NCBI GenBank assembly: GCA_902780785.1 | Contig: CACZGS010000001.1 | Location: 124,001 to 188,000 of the forward strand | Direction: 5' to 3' | DNA length: 64,000 bases | Origin: Oscillospiraceae bacterium | Lineage (GTDB): Bacteria > Bacillota > Clostridia > Saccharofermentanales > Saccharofermentanaceae | In this document: piece after piece, positions 54,113 to 63,645 of the stretch | How positions within the stretch are numbered: position 1 is the first letter of the stretch | Layout of the letters: each line of letters starts with the position of its first letter | The notes under the pieces: generated by a model | Database searches by the model: none | Told to the model about the DNA's origin: nothing | The model's input: only the letters and a program-made list of their open reading frames with translations | Position numbers and translations under genes: made by a program

Positions 54113-54252
54113 TCACGCGAAAAGCCAAACCTCAAAAAGCTGTGGCAAAATTGTTGCAAAAAATTACTTTGACTATCAAAGCTATTTACAACAAACCTTT
54201 TTGAATGCTAATATCCCGGTATCAAGACTTCTTAACAAAGGAGGCTGGAATT

Positions 54253-57200
54253 ATGGGAGATCTTTTTGGTTACAGGAGTTTTTTGAACTCAACGCCATTT
54301 GCGTTCTTCGCTGTTGTATTTGGCGTGTTGTTCGTCATTTTCCTTGTAAAGTACATTAAACGCGGAAATCAGATAACGGAATTAGAGAGACGCATTAAGG
54401 AGCGCGATCCTGAGTTGTATCGCGAACTGCATCCGTATGCAGTTCTTCCAAATCAGGTTGAACCGCAGATGCAAAGGCCTGTCAATCCGGTTCCGGTACA
54501 GACGCCTGTTCAGCAGGTCGTTCAGCAACCGGTACAGCAACCCGTTCAGCCGCAGGTACAACAGCCGGTGCAGCAACCGGTATATCAGCCTGTGCAGAGG
54601 CCTGTTCAACAGCCGGTACAGCAGCCTGTCGCATATACGTATGTTCAGCAGCCTGTTGTTCAGGCTCCCGTCGCTGCACCCGCGCCTGTATCTGCACCTG
54701 CAGAAAACAGACCTGCTCAGGCACCTGTTGCTAATACAGCTGCAAAGCCCAAGCGTGAGAAGTTCTTCAGCAGCATCAATATCACATTCGGTATCGGCGT
54801 TCTGCTTCTTACGATGGTCGGTGCCACATTCATGACAGGTTCATGGGAATGGATGTCTGATACAGTAAGAGTTATCGGTCTTATAGCGATAGTTATCATG
54901 ATCTACGGAATGTCGTTCTTTGCCGGAAAGGCCCTAAAGCTCGAGCAGACCGGATTTGCATTATATTCACTGGCAAGCCTTTTGGGACCTATAGTCGTAG
55001 TCGGAATCGGAGCATACGAACTGTTCGGTTCAGGCTTCTCTTTTAAGCAAGGAACAGGTTGGCTTGTCGCGACTGTTGCTTCAGCCGTGCTCCTGGCAAC
55101 GTCCGTACTGGGAAGATTCCTTTTCAGGGACAGAGTAAAATGCAATATCTATAGAACCACTGTATACATCGCGCTTACATGGCTCGTAATATTCTTATCG
55201 GCACAGATCGGCGATGCATGTGACGTTAAGATCTGGGGCATGATCTGTCTTGGACTTGCAACACTTACGCTCATGCTGAGGATCGTTGCGGCAACACCGC
55301 TTACAAAAGACGATCTTTTCTTCACAGTTTATTCAGAGATCATCACTTACACTACTGCGGCATTGCTCCTTTTTTCGATCGCGTTTGCCGACGGTACGAT
55401 CTTTGCGGCAACCATCGTTGAATTTGCAGCGCTGGTATTGCTTGCAAAACTTACAGAGAACAGAGAGTGGGTCAAGTATCTGACACCCGTTGCTGGAATG
55501 TTCATTGTCATTTCATGGATCGTTCTTGAAATGTTAGACAGCGCAGTCATCATGGCGGCGGTTACGATGGCGATAATATTCGCACTTTATGTGTTACACA
55601 AGATCTTGGGGCTTGCATCGGTCGAATCAGAGATCGGTCTGCCTTTAGCTCTTTGCATCGTAACAGCGTTCATTGCATTCGAAGAATCACCGTTGCTCAG
55701 CGCGGTCTCATTCTTTGTCACGCTGGCGGTATTCCTTTTCCAGCTGTTGGTAGAACCGCTGTTCTCCGTAAAAGAGAACGTCAGGGAAGGGGTCTTTATG
55801 GGCGCCGTATCTTTGGCAATGAAGATCACGTTATCCATTCTCTCGGCTATAACTTATTACACAGGTATCATCCTGCTGTTCTTCGTATTTGAGAAGCTCC
55901 CGTTCCAGGGACACCTTTACTTTACGATGGCAGCACTGCTCCCTGCGATCGCGGCAACTGTTATCAGGATCTTCAAAGACGACATCAGGATCATGACGGC
56001 AGGCTTGGTAATGACAGTCATTGCACCTGTTGCGGCTTTTATCTCCTGTTTCTCGTTATCTTCAGGTGTCGGAATGTATCACCGCGACGACATCTGTGCG
56101 GGCCTTTTATCCTTGTCTGTCATGGTGATGTGCATATTCTTCATGCTTAAGTCTTTCAAGGAAAAGCGCTTCAGCTTCAGTACGGCTTTCTGGTCAACGG
56201 TATTCATCAACGCACCCGCATTGGCCGTATATGTTCTGATCGAGTATTTCGAAGGATTATCGTTAGATTTCTTTGAAGACAACGGTATTACGTTTACTCT
56301 TATAAGGCAGATCGTACCGGTATTCTTCCTGGCGCTTAATATGGCAGCTCTGGCAGTGGCATTCTTCGTAAAGCGCGCGAAAAAAGGCTTTGCGGCAGAT
56401 CTTGCTTCGGGCATCAGGTATTTCCTGATCGTCGTGGCATGCCATTGGTTCGTGCTCTCATGGGCCCTTATAGGATCCAACTGGCAGATGATCATTATCT
56501 CGGTGATCTTCGCCATTCTCCTTTATGTATTTAATGCCGGATTCTTCGCGGCCCTTCCCGTTATCGCAGCGGAAGTGTCCGTTATCTCCGAATTCAAGAG
56601 TATCGAAAACGTTGACATCCGCAGCATATTGCTTGCCGCAGCATGCATCGCTGTTGCGGGCATCGGAAGGCTCTTATTCCGCAAATACATAGTTTCAAAG
56701 AAAGCTGTCGACTATCTGTCGCTTACATCATTCATACTGCTCTTCGGCCTTCCCGGTACGGATTATACGGCGATGCTGGTATTCATTACTCTGGCAGTCC
56801 TGATCATCAATCTTGCAGGCAGGGTGAAGATACCTTTAAGAGTCATTTTCAGTATTGTAGCAGCGTTCATTTGCATGGCAGTGATCGCACAGCCGTTCAT
56901 TGAATACCCTGAGTTGATAAAGCTTGAGATAAATCTGATCTTGATCCTCGGAACACTGCTCCTGATCTGCAAGGTCATAAAGCCCTTCCCGGCCAATGCG
57001 GCAAAGTATATCTGGTTCACGGGCGTAGCAATCGCACTTGTGGCAGAAGGTATATCTGCTGCGGCTACAGGCGAGGCATTAGACCTGATCATCGTAGGAA
57101 CGGCTTCTATCGGCATATTCATTTTCGCCTTTATCAAGCGTACAAGATTGTGGTTCATCCTGGGTATCGTATCGATGATATCCATTGCGATCTACCTGTC

Positions 57201-57348
57201 TGTGGCCTTCTGGTCGACTCTTGTATGGCTCGTTTACCTGCTCGTCTCGGGAAGCATCCTTATTGTCATGGCATCCGTCAATGAGTGGGGCAAGAGACAT
57301 AACAAGGACGGAAAGAAAAAGAGATTCTTCGAAGAGTGGAAATGGTAA
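54253..57348 (+). CDS. Very large polytopic membrane protein with N-terminal Pro-Val-Gln repeat
   Basis: 1031 aa from the ATG at 54253, eight bases after AAAGGAGG. A first transmembrane helix (about 14-34), a charged segment, then about 75 residues of QQPVQQPVQ-type repeat and an Ala/Pro stretch, a basic KPKREKFF, and roughly 25-28 transmembrane helices to the end with a Lys/Arg tail. The helices begin FGIGVLLLTMVGATFMTGSW. The layout resembles the DUF2157/DUF2339 or 'SCO7613 C-terminal domain' membrane proteins, but I cannot assign it firmly. No transporter signature or catalytic motif seen. A terminator follows. Confidence 0.75.
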   Translation: MGDLFGYRSFLNSTPFAFFAVVFGVLFVIFLVKYIKRGNQITELERRIKERDPELYRELHPYAVLPNQVEPQMQRPVNPVPVQTPVQQVVQQPVQQPVQPQVQQPVQQPVYQPVQRPVQQPVQQPVAYTYVQQPVVQAPVAAPAPVSAPAENRPAQAPVANTAAKPKREKFFSSINITFGIGVLLLTMVGATFMTGSWEWMSDTVRVIGLIAIVIMIYGMSFFAGKALKLEQTGFALYSLASLLGPIVVVGIGAYELFGSGFSFKQGTGWLVATVASAVLLATSVLGRFLFRDRVKCNIYRTTVYIALTWLVIFLSAQIGDACDVKIWGMICLGLATLTLMLRIVAATPLTKDDLFFTVYSEIITYTTAALLLFSIAFADGTIFAATIVEFAALVLLAKLTENREWVKYLTPVAGMFIVISWIVLEMLDSAVIMAAVTMAIIFALYVLHKILGLASVESEIGLPLALCIVTAFIAFEESPLLSAVSFFVTLAVFLFQLLVEPLFSVKENVREGVFMGAVSLAMKITLSILSAITYYTGIILLFFVFEKLPFQGHLYFTMAALLPAIAATVIRIFKDDIRIMTAGLVMTVIAPVAAFISCFSLSSGVGMYHRDDICAGLLSLSVMVMCIFFMLKSFKEKRFSFSTAFWSTVFINAPALAVYVLIEYFEGLSLDFFEDNGITFTLIRQIVPVFFLALNMAALAVAFFVKRAKKGFAADLASGIRYFLIVVACHWFVLSWALIGSNWQMIIISVIFAILLYVFNAGFFAALPVIAAEVSVISEFKSIENVDIRSILLAAACIAVAGIGRLLFRKYIVSKKAVDYLSLTSFILLFGLPGTDYTAMLVFITLAVLIINLAGRVKIPLRVIFSIVAAFICMAVIAQPFIEYPELIKLEINLILILGTLLLICKVIKPFPANAAKYIWFTGVAIALVAEGISAAATGEALDLIIVGTASIGIFIFAFIKRTRLWFILGIVSMISIAIYLSVAFWSTLVWLVYLLVSGSILIVMASVNEWGKRHNKDGKKKRFFEEWKW
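54497..54652 (+). repeat. CAACCGGTACAG-type coding repeat
   Basis: Repeated units of CAGCAACCGGTACAG and variants, encoding (V)QQPVQ; about a dozen copies with third-base differences, so the protein repeat is better kept than the DNA repeat. Confidence 0.8.
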
Positions 57349-57381
57349 TTTTTACGGGCCCTATCTGAGCCCTTAAAAAGC

Positions 57382-57419
57382 CCGCCGGCGTCTCTGTTAT
57401 TGAGATCCGGCGGTTTTTT
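57382..57419 (+). terminator. Rho-independent terminator
   Basis: CCGCCGG (57382-57388) pairs with CCGGCGG (57407-57413), with an inner TCTC/GAGA pairing, then TTTTTT. Confidence 0.9.
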
Positions 57420-57502
57420 CTTGATATTTATATAGGAGCCGGGCCCGGTTCCTTCGTTATGTCTTTGTCACGAAACGGTCTTACTTGACATCATAATCTT
57501 GA

Positions 57503-57531
57503 TTTACTTGTCACTTTTGCCTTGCTAAAAT
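57503..57531 (+). promoter_or_regulatory. Probable promoter of the NlpC/P60-like gene
   Basis: -35-like TTTACT (57503-57508) and -10 TAAAAT (57526-57531), spacer 17, ahead of a GAGCGAGG ribosome site. Confidence 0.45.
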
Positions 57532-57556
57532 GACCGTGGGGAAAGAGCGAGGTTGA

Positions 57557-58762
57557 ATGGAAGTAAAAGGCATCAGGAAGATTGCCTTAAAGGCAGTTGC
57601 ACTATTTTTGATGACCGCAATAGTTGCGGGCATCGCAGGGTCATATATGGATCCTGTTGATGTTGTTGCCGATGCCAAATACCAGACTCTCTATGACGTT
57701 TTCAGGGACAGGAGCGGAGATCCGGACTCTTTTATGGGCCAGGAAGAATTCCGTAATGCGATCCTGGCAAACTGCAAAAAGCTCAATACCGTTTGTTATA
57801 CTTCAGGCGCGCAGGTGGATTCTTTGGCCTGTGACGGTTTTGTTAGCATGGTATTGAGGCTTACATTCGGAACTGTTCATGAGGTCAAGGTCAAATACGA
57901 TTACAAGAAAAAGAAGAGATATATCTCGTATAAATTCAACACCAAAGAAGAGCACAAAATAGGTGACAGCTATGTTGACAAGTATGAGATCTACAGACCG
58001 GGCGGAACCTCGGTAACCTGGATCTACAATAACTATGTAGGCAAGCTCGTAAATGCCAGAGGATCCAGCAGAAAGAAAGTCGAGGGCTGGACAAATAAAG
58101 ACTGGGTCAATTATTTGGAGAGCATAGGAGCCCAGCCCGGCGACCTGATCCTATGGGATAACGATTACAATAAGACTTACTGGACCCATATAGGTATTTA
58201 TGCCGGTATAGAGAACGGCAAGGCTGTAATATGGCATGCATCTGCAGTTTGGGGAATCTGTATGAAGCAGATAATGGCGGAGATGACCGAAGAAACCAAG
58301 TATCTTAAGCTCGCCTGTGTTGTTCCTATGACGGATGCTCCGGCGAAGGTGGGACTTTGTGCCGATAACGGAAGCAAACTTCGTGAGTTCTCCTATTCTC
58401 TCTACAAGGATGAGAACTGCCGCCAGTATTTAGGAAGGATCTCCAGTAACTGCACTTTGAAGGAGCAGGCTTCTTTGGAAAACATAGCAATATACCCGAA
58501 CGGTGACAAGACGGCTTATGAGAAGACCATCTATGTCCGGCGTGATATGTCGCCATTTAAGATCGGCAATGCCGAACTGGCGGGCGCGGACCAGACGGTC
58601 TACATGCTGAAGATAAAGATAACCCCGGATGATAATAAAGTCGGCACCCTAAAATATTCGGTCTACGGGGCCAAAGACATCAGGTATTACGACAGCCAGA
58701 CGATCTATGATTACAATTACCGGTCGGGCGGACGGTTTATCCTGATATCGGATTACAGATGA
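57557..58762 (+). CDS. Secreted NlpC/P60-like cysteine peptidase
   Basis: 401 aa. Signal-like hydrophobic N-terminus (about 10-28) without a lipobox, then an NlpC/P60-like domain of about 220 residues: the candidate nucleophile in VDSLACDGFVSMVLR, and the C-terminal half GAQPGDLILWDND followed by YWTHIGIYAGIENGKAVIWH with the catalytic His. A lysine-rich segment of about 60 residues is inserted between Cys and His. The last ~130 residues form a beta-rich domain (VGLCADNGSKLREFSYSLYK) that I cannot name. Probably a cell-wall peptidase or amidase; the insertion makes substrate prediction unsafe. Confidence 0.75.
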   Translation: MEVKGIRKIALKAVALFLMTAIVAGIAGSYMDPVDVVADAKYQTLYDVFRDRSGDPDSFMGQEEFRNAILANCKKLNTVCYTSGAQVDSLACDGFVSMVLRLTFGTVHEVKVKYDYKKKKRYISYKFNTKEEHKIGDSYVDKYEIYRPGGTSVTWIYNNYVGKLVNARGSSRKKVEGWTNKDWVNYLESIGAQPGDLILWDNDYNKTYWTHIGIYAGIENGKAVIWHASAVWGICMKQIMAEMTEETKYLKLACVVPMTDAPAKVGLCADNGSKLREFSYSLYKDENCRQYLGRISSNCTLKEQASLENIAIYPNGDKTAYEKTIYVRRDMSPFKIGNAELAGADQTVYMLKIKITPDDNKVGTLKYSVYGAKDIRYYDSQTIYDYNYRSGGRFILISDYR

Positions 58763-58770
58763 TCAGTGAG

Positions 58771-58805
58771 GGCACTCCGGAGGATATTCTCCGGGGTGCC
58801 TTTTT
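58771..58805 (+). terminator. Rho-independent terminator
   Basis: GGCACTCCGGAG/CTCCGGGGTGCC 12-bp stem with one T-G pair, 6-base loop and TTTTT. Confidence 0.92.
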
Positions 58806-58820
58806 CATTTATTTGTAATT

Positions 58821-58848
58821 TTGACCTTGCGAAAATTTATAATATAAT
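58821..58848 (+). promoter_or_regulatory. Promoter of the GH3 beta-glucosidase gene
   Basis: -35 TTGACC (58821-58826) and -10 TATAAT (58843-58848), spacer 16. The leader to the ATG at 58913 is about 58 bases. Confidence 0.75.
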
Positions 58849-58912
58849 TATCTAGTGTTTAGCTGAATAGTATAGTCGCGGTTTCTCGGCGGCTTTACGG
58901 AAGGGGTGTTAT

Positions 58913-61483
58913 ATGGATTTTCTCGCGAAGACTACTGATGCAGTCACCGAATCGGAAATGAGGCATGCGAATACCGTTAGAGAACTTGCGGGTGAATGCC
59001 TTGTCCTGCTTGAGAATAACGGGGCATTACCGATAACAACTCCCGGCAGAATAGCTGTTTACGGAAACGGCGCCAGACATACCGTAAGGGGCGGCGGCGG
59101 ATCCGGCGAGGTTAACACCAGATATAACGTATCCATCTGCGAAGGCCTTGCCAATGCAGGTTTTGATATAGCATCAACAGGATGGCTCGACAGATATGAC
59201 GAGATCTACGATTCCTCCATCAAAGCTTACATGGACAAGGTAGAGTCTATAGCAGCCGAGCGCGGCGTTCCCGCAACAAGCGTATATTTCGAGATGGCAT
59301 TCGAAGCACCCGTAATGCCCCGGATCACCGAAGAAGACGTTGCTGAAGCTGCATGCGACACCGCCATCTTCGTTATCTCACGTGATTCCACGGAAGGAAG
59401 AGACAGAAAGCCTGAGAAGGGCGACTATTATCTGACTGACGAAGAGGAATACAATCTCAATTACATCACTGACAATTTCGACAAGGTAATCGTTCTCCTT
59501 AACATCGGAGGCGTTATCGATATGACACGTCTCAAGCACCGTCCCGGTGTCAGCTCGATCCTCTTTGTAGGACAGGTCGGCAACCAGACCGGCGATATCG
59601 TTGCTGATGCCATTACGGGCAAGACAAATCCTTCGGGAAAGCTCGTCGATACATGGGCAAGCCACTATGAGGATTATCCCTGTGCTAATGAGTTCTCAAG
59701 CCTTGACGGCGATACTGATGATGAGTTCTACAAGGAAGGCATCTACGTAGGATACAGATACTTCGATTCATTCGGTATCACACCTGCATACTGCTTCGGA
59801 TTCGGCAGATCCTATACGACATTCACCACAGAGGTATTGAGCGTAACCCAGGAAGGCAATGACATCAGCATATGGGTCAAGGTCTTTAATACCGGAGATT
59901 TCCCGGGCAAGGAAGTCGTACAGGTATATTTCTCTGCACCTGAAGGACCTGTTGACAGACCTTATCAGGAGCTTGCAGGCTTTGCTAAGACAGATCTCAT
60001 CTATCCCGGTGAGAGCATGAATGTGGAGATCACATTCCCGATCGATAATTTCGCATGCTTCGACGACAGATATCCTGCAAGAGTCATTCCTGACGGTGAC
60101 TACATCATCAGAGTCGGTACGAGCTCACGTGAGACAAACATCGAAGCAGTTCTTAACATTCCTGAGTTTATTGTCCAGGAGAAGTACGACAGGATATTGG
60201 AAGATGACGCAAGATATCTTTTCGAGGACATGAAGAATCCCGGAAAGGGCAAGGAAGCTCATCAGGCTATTGATTATGCACAGCTCTTAACCTGCGAGAG
60301 GAAGTTCACTCTCAACCTGTTCCGTGTCAGAAGGAGCATCATCAGATACAGAGGTGTCTGTGAGACCCACATGGACGAGAGAAGAGACGAAGTCCTCACA
60401 TTGGGTTCAGTTATCGGACGTAATGCCGGTGTTGCTGAATTCGTTGCACAGTTCTCACTGGAAGAGCTTTCAGAGCTTATCGTCGGAAACTACATCAAGG
60501 ACGGATTCGAGGATGTCGTATTCTCATCTGCCATGCATGTACCCGGCGCTGCAGCAGAGACTACAGGACGCTTCGAAGGAAAGAGAAGATTCCCTGTCCT
60601 CGTCATGGCTGACGGTCCTGCAGGCTTAAGACTCCAGCCTCATTTCAAGGCAACAAGGAACGGCGACCTCTTAAGAGGCGGCGAGATGTTCGGCCTTATC
60701 AACAATCCGTTCCCTGAAGATACACCTGAAGATGCAATCGATTACTACCAGTATTGCACCATGATCCCTACGGCGATCTCCCTTGCTTCCACCTGGAACC
60801 TCAATCTCATCGAGAAGCTCGGACGTCTTGTCGGTGAAGAGATGGAAGAATTCGGTGTACATCTCTGGCTCGCACCGGGAATGAATATCCACAGGAATCC
60901 TTTGTGCGGCAGAAACTTCGAGTATTACTCGGAAGATCCGCTGGTAACAGGACTTTGCGCTGCAGCTGATACAAAGGGCGTACAGTCTGTTGACGGCAAG
61001 GGCGTTACGATCAAGCACTTTGCCTGCAACAACCAGGAAGATAACAGAATGTTCAGCAACTCTCACGTCTCAGTAAGAGCTCTGCGTGACATATACCTGA
61101 GAGGATTTGAGATTGCGGTCAAGCTTGCGCAGCCTTTCTGCGTAATGACTTCGTATAATCTCCTCAACGGAATCCATACAGCAAACAATTACGAGCTGAT
61201 CCAGAACGTACTCAGAGATGAGTGGGACTATGAAGGCGCTGTCATGACAGACTGGTTCTCCTCATTTGAAGATGTCGAATTCCTGGGCTATGACGAGAAG
61301 AAACTCAAGTACCCGCCGGCATTCTCAAGACTCTGCGTTTACGCAGGCTGCGACATGCAGATGCCCGGCTGCGCCAAGAATGCACAGGATATCGTTACGG
61401 CAGTTAACCACGGCAGGCTTACGCTTGCAGATGTCCAGTCCGCAGCCATGAATGTGGTGCGTCTCGCGATCAAATGCTTGTAA
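58913..61483 (+). CDS. GH3 beta-glucosidase with permuted domain order
   Basis: 856 aa, cytoplasmic. The usual GH3 C-terminal alpha/beta domain comes first (LAGECLVLLENNGALPI at ~25-42; RGGGGSGEVNTRYNVS; then FVISRDSTEGRDR and the GQVGNQTGDIVADAITGKTNPSGKL region), then a fibronectin-III-like domain (~300-400, PGKEVVQVYFSAPEGPVDRP), a helical linker, and finally the GH3 TIM barrel (VMADGPAGLRLQ; NIHRNPLCGRNFEYYSEDP; VTIKHFACNNQEDNR; GAVMTDWFSS with the nucleophile Asp). This permuted order is known for beta-glucosidases of ruminal Butyrivibrio and Ruminococcus. It probably hydrolyses imported cellobiose made by cellulases such as the GH9 enzyme. GGAAGGGG is the ribosome site; the next gene follows by 12 bases. 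Confidence 0.93.
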   Translation: MDFLAKTTDAVTESEMRHANTVRELAGECLVLLENNGALPITTPGRIAVYGNGARHTVRGGGGSGEVNTRYNVSICEGLANAGFDIASTGWLDRYDEIYDSSIKAYMDKVESIAAERGVPATSVYFEMAFEAPVMPRITEEDVAEAACDTAIFVISRDSTEGRDRKPEKGDYYLTDEEEYNLNYITDNFDKVIVLLNIGGVIDMTRLKHRPGVSSILFVGQVGNQTGDIVADAITGKTNPSGKLVDTWASHYEDYPCANEFSSLDGDTDDEFYKEGIYVGYRYFDSFGITPAYCFGFGRSYTTFTTEVLSVTQEGNDISIWVKVFNTGDFPGKEVVQVYFSAPEGPVDRPYQELAGFAKTDLIYPGESMNVEITFPIDNFACFDDRYPARVIPDGDYIIRVGTSSRETNIEAVLNIPEFIVQEKYDRILEDDARYLFEDMKNPGKGKEAHQAIDYAQLLTCERKFTLNLFRVRRSIIRYRGVCETHMDERRDEVLTLGSVIGRNAGVAEFVAQFSLEELSELIVGNYIKDGFEDVVFSSAMHVPGAAAETTGRFEGKRRFPVLVMADGPAGLRLQPHFKATRNGDLLRGGEMFGLINNPFPEDTPEDAIDYYQYCTMIPTAISLASTWNLNLIEKLGRLVGEEMEEFGVHLWLAPGMNIHRNPLCGRNFEYYSEDPLVTGLCAAADTKGVQSVDGKGVTIKHFACNNQEDNRMFSNSHVSVRALRDIYLRGFEIAVKLAQPFCVMTSYNLLNGIHTANNYELIQNVLRDEWDYEGAVMTDWFSSFEDVEFLGYDEKKLKYPPAFSRLCVYAGCDMQMPGCAKNAQDIVTAVNHGRLTLADVQSAAMNVVRLAIKCL

Positions 61484-61495
61484 AACAGGAGTTAA

Positions 61496-62863
61496 ATGAA
61501 CGAAGTATTTGATTCAGAACAATTCAGTGTAGAGTACAAGAAGGACGATAACATCGTCCTTGTTGTATTGAAGGGCAAAGCTATCAGGGATAATTACAGG
61601 ACGCCCATGATGCATGCGGCAGACATGGTACTGCGTCATCAGTGTAAGGTAATGGCGGTGGACTTTAAGGCCAATCCGGAACTGTCGGAGAAAGACCTTT
61701 ACTGGAGCAAGAAAGTCCTTTTCACAAATCTCAAAAAGAGCGGCCTCGAGACACTGGCTCTCATCGATGACAACGATCTTCAGATCGTCCAGGGCATAAG
61801 GGTATTCTGCGGCAACAAATTCAGAACGATAGTCTGCAAGAGCTATGAGGAGGTCAAGGCAAGGACTGATGCCTCCGGCGCTGATGTCAGCAGTAAGTAT
61901 TCTTCCATGACCCGCGAGCAGGCTCTCGAGTACATGGGTCTTGGCAGCAATGCCGATATCAAGGAGATTGACGACCGCTTCTGGCAGATGTCCAAGAAGT
62001 ACAGAGGCAAGGAAGATCCGGAATCCCAGGCGATGGAAGACGAGATATCCGCAGTCTACGACATCGCATCCGGCAGACGTGATGTCAGGATGAAGGAAGA
62101 GCAGCAGAGGGAGAATGAGCCCAAATATTTCGGCAGATATAAGAGCGACTGGCAGACGATAATCCACTACAACTGGAAGAACTGGCTGCTCGGCGCCGTT
62201 GTCGGAATCTCGATCATCGTTATAGCGGTCGGATATTTCCTCAATGCCCAAAATGACTGTTCCGTTCTTGTCTTCGGACATATGTATCTTGATAACACCT
62301 ATATGAGAGAAGCGCTGATGGACCAGGGCTTAAAGAACCCTTACGTGGGCATTGCCGATGTTGTCGTTCCGAATGACGAGAGTATCCCCATGGATGAGAT
62401 GGGCAACGAGTCCTTTAATGCCCAGTTCTATACAAATCCTGATGTACTTATATCCGACAGCAAGGCTTATAAATACTATTTCAATGTCTTTAAGGATATA
62501 GGTCCCCTTTACGATCAGATCATGGCAGGGCTTTCCGATGAGGCAAAGGCCAATGTTACTCCCATATACATGTCTGAGCGTGAGTCAGTGAGATTTAAGA
62601 ATGACATGTATCAGGAATACGGACTTGGTGAAGAGGACATTAAGAATCCTGCTGAGTTTTCAGATGAGCCTGTCCTTATCGGATTTGAGATCTCCAATCA
62701 GGACGTTGTAACCAATTTCGGTGTTGAAGCTAAGTGGAAGTCACGTCAGACCACGCTTATGCTTGGCCAGTGCATAAACAGCACCAATGACGAGATGACC
62801 GTAAAGATCATTACGTCGATAATAAATGCGGCTTATGCAAAGGAATTGCCGGAGTCTACTTAA
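61496..62863 (+). CDS. STAS-like / J-like / TM / ectodomain protein
   Basis: 455 aa. Residues 1-130 look like a STAS (anti-sigma antagonist-type) alpha/beta fold (NIVLVVLKGKAIRDN; KVMAVDFKANPELSEKDLYW; GLETLALIDDNDLQIVQGIR). About 140-200 resemble a degenerate J domain (TREQALEYMGLGSNADIKEI then DRFWQMSKKYRGKEDPES), without the HPD tripeptide. One transmembrane helix follows (about 237-257), then a ~195-residue outside domain that looks like a small periplasmic-binding lobe. I know no named family with this order. AGGAG is its ribosome site, 12 bases after the GH3 gene, so cotranscribed. Its end overlaps the convergent rsuA-like gene by 8 bases. Confidence 0.7.
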   Translation: MNEVFDSEQFSVEYKKDDNIVLVVLKGKAIRDNYRTPMMHAADMVLRHQCKVMAVDFKANPELSEKDLYWSKKVLFTNLKKSGLETLALIDDNDLQIVQGIRVFCGNKFRTIVCKSYEEVKARTDASGADVSSKYSSMTREQALEYMGLGSNADIKEIDDRFWQMSKKYRGKEDPESQAMEDEISAVYDIASGRRDVRMKEEQQRENEPKYFGRYKSDWQTIIHYNWKNWLLGAVVGISIIVIAVGYFLNAQNDCSVLVFGHMYLDNTYMREALMDQGLKNPYVGIADVVVPNDESIPMDEMGNESFNAQFYTNPDVLISDSKAYKYYFNVFKDIGPLYDQIMAGLSDEAKANVTPIYMSERESVRFKNDMYQEYGLGEEDIKNPAEFSDEPVLIGFEISNQDVVTNFGVEAKWKSRQTTLMLGQCINSTNDEMTVKIITSIINAAYAKELPEST

Positions 62864-63596
62864 GTCCGGTTGCTTCGAAAAGCAGATCTAATTCGTTTTC
62901 AGTAAGAGGCCTGAAGGTTCCGCAGGAATCAAGGCCTTCTTCTATTTTGACGCCGGCAAGTTCAAGCCTTCGAAGTTCCAATACTTCCTTGTTGAAGTGA
63001 GCAAATATCCTTCTGACTTCGTGTGTCTTGCCTTCGTGAAGGGTCAGAAGGGCCCTGCTGTTTCCGTCTTCTGCGGGCTCAATGACTTTAAGCTCTGCGG
63101 GAGCTATCTGCTCGCTGTAGCCCTTGTCACGGATAGCAAAGCCTGAAGCGACAGTATTGATCTCCTCATCTGTCCAGGCAAGGCCCCTGAAGGTTGCCAT
63201 ATAGATCTTGGGAACCTCATATTTGGGCGACTGCAGGCGGTGCGAGAGTTCGCCGTCGTTGGTGATTATGAGAAGTCCTGACGTGTGGAAATCGAGCCTT
63301 CCGACAGGAGAGAGCTTCTTTGACTTAAGCTCTGAAGGAATGTAATCCGCTACGCAGGGAAGACGCTTGTCCTCCATGGCCGTAAGGACGCCGTCAGGCT
63401 TATCCAGAAGGAAATAGAGCTTGGTCTGGAGATTGATCTCCTGGCCGTCTATGGTGATCGAATCAGTCTCCTTTACATGGAATGCTGCGTCAGTAACAAC
63501 AGCGCCGTTAACCTGGACGCTGCCGTGGGATATTATGCTGCGGACGGCAGATCTGGTGCCTATGCCGCTGTTTGCGATCAACCTGTCTAGTCTCAT
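62856..63596 (-). CDS. rsuA: 16S rRNA pseudouridine synthase, RsuA/RluB/E/F family
   Basis: 246 aa. An N-terminal S4 RNA-binding domain (MRLDRLIANSGIGTRSAVRS) followed by the pseudouridine synthase domain with catalytic Asp in PVGRLDFHTSGLLIITNDGE and the KTHEVRRIFAHF segment. It makes one pseudouridine in ribosomal RNA, by analogy position 516 of 16S RNA. The length fits RsuA better than the longer RluB. The gene is convergent with the STAS-like gene. Confidence 0.9.
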   Translation of the reverse strand: MRLDRLIANSGIGTRSAVRSIISHGSVQVNGAVVTDAAFHVKETDSITIDGQEINLQTKLYFLLDKPDGVLTAMEDKRLPCVADYIPSELKSKKLSPVGRLDFHTSGLLIITNDGELSHRLQSPKYEVPKIYMATFRGLAWTDEEINTVASGFAIRDKGYSEQIAPAELKVIEPAEDGNSRALLTLHEGKTHEVRRIFAHFNKEVLELRRLELAGVKIEEGLDSCGTFRPLTENELDLLFEATGLK

Positions 63597-63645
63597 GAGA
63601 ATATTATAGCTTATTAGCGTATAATTGTTTTCGAGAGGTTTTCAA

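Noticed and set aside
61514..62281. 255-codon minus-strand frame inside the STAS-like gene
   Set aside because: Antisense shadow; no promoter or ribosome site, and the plus-strand frame has clear domain features.
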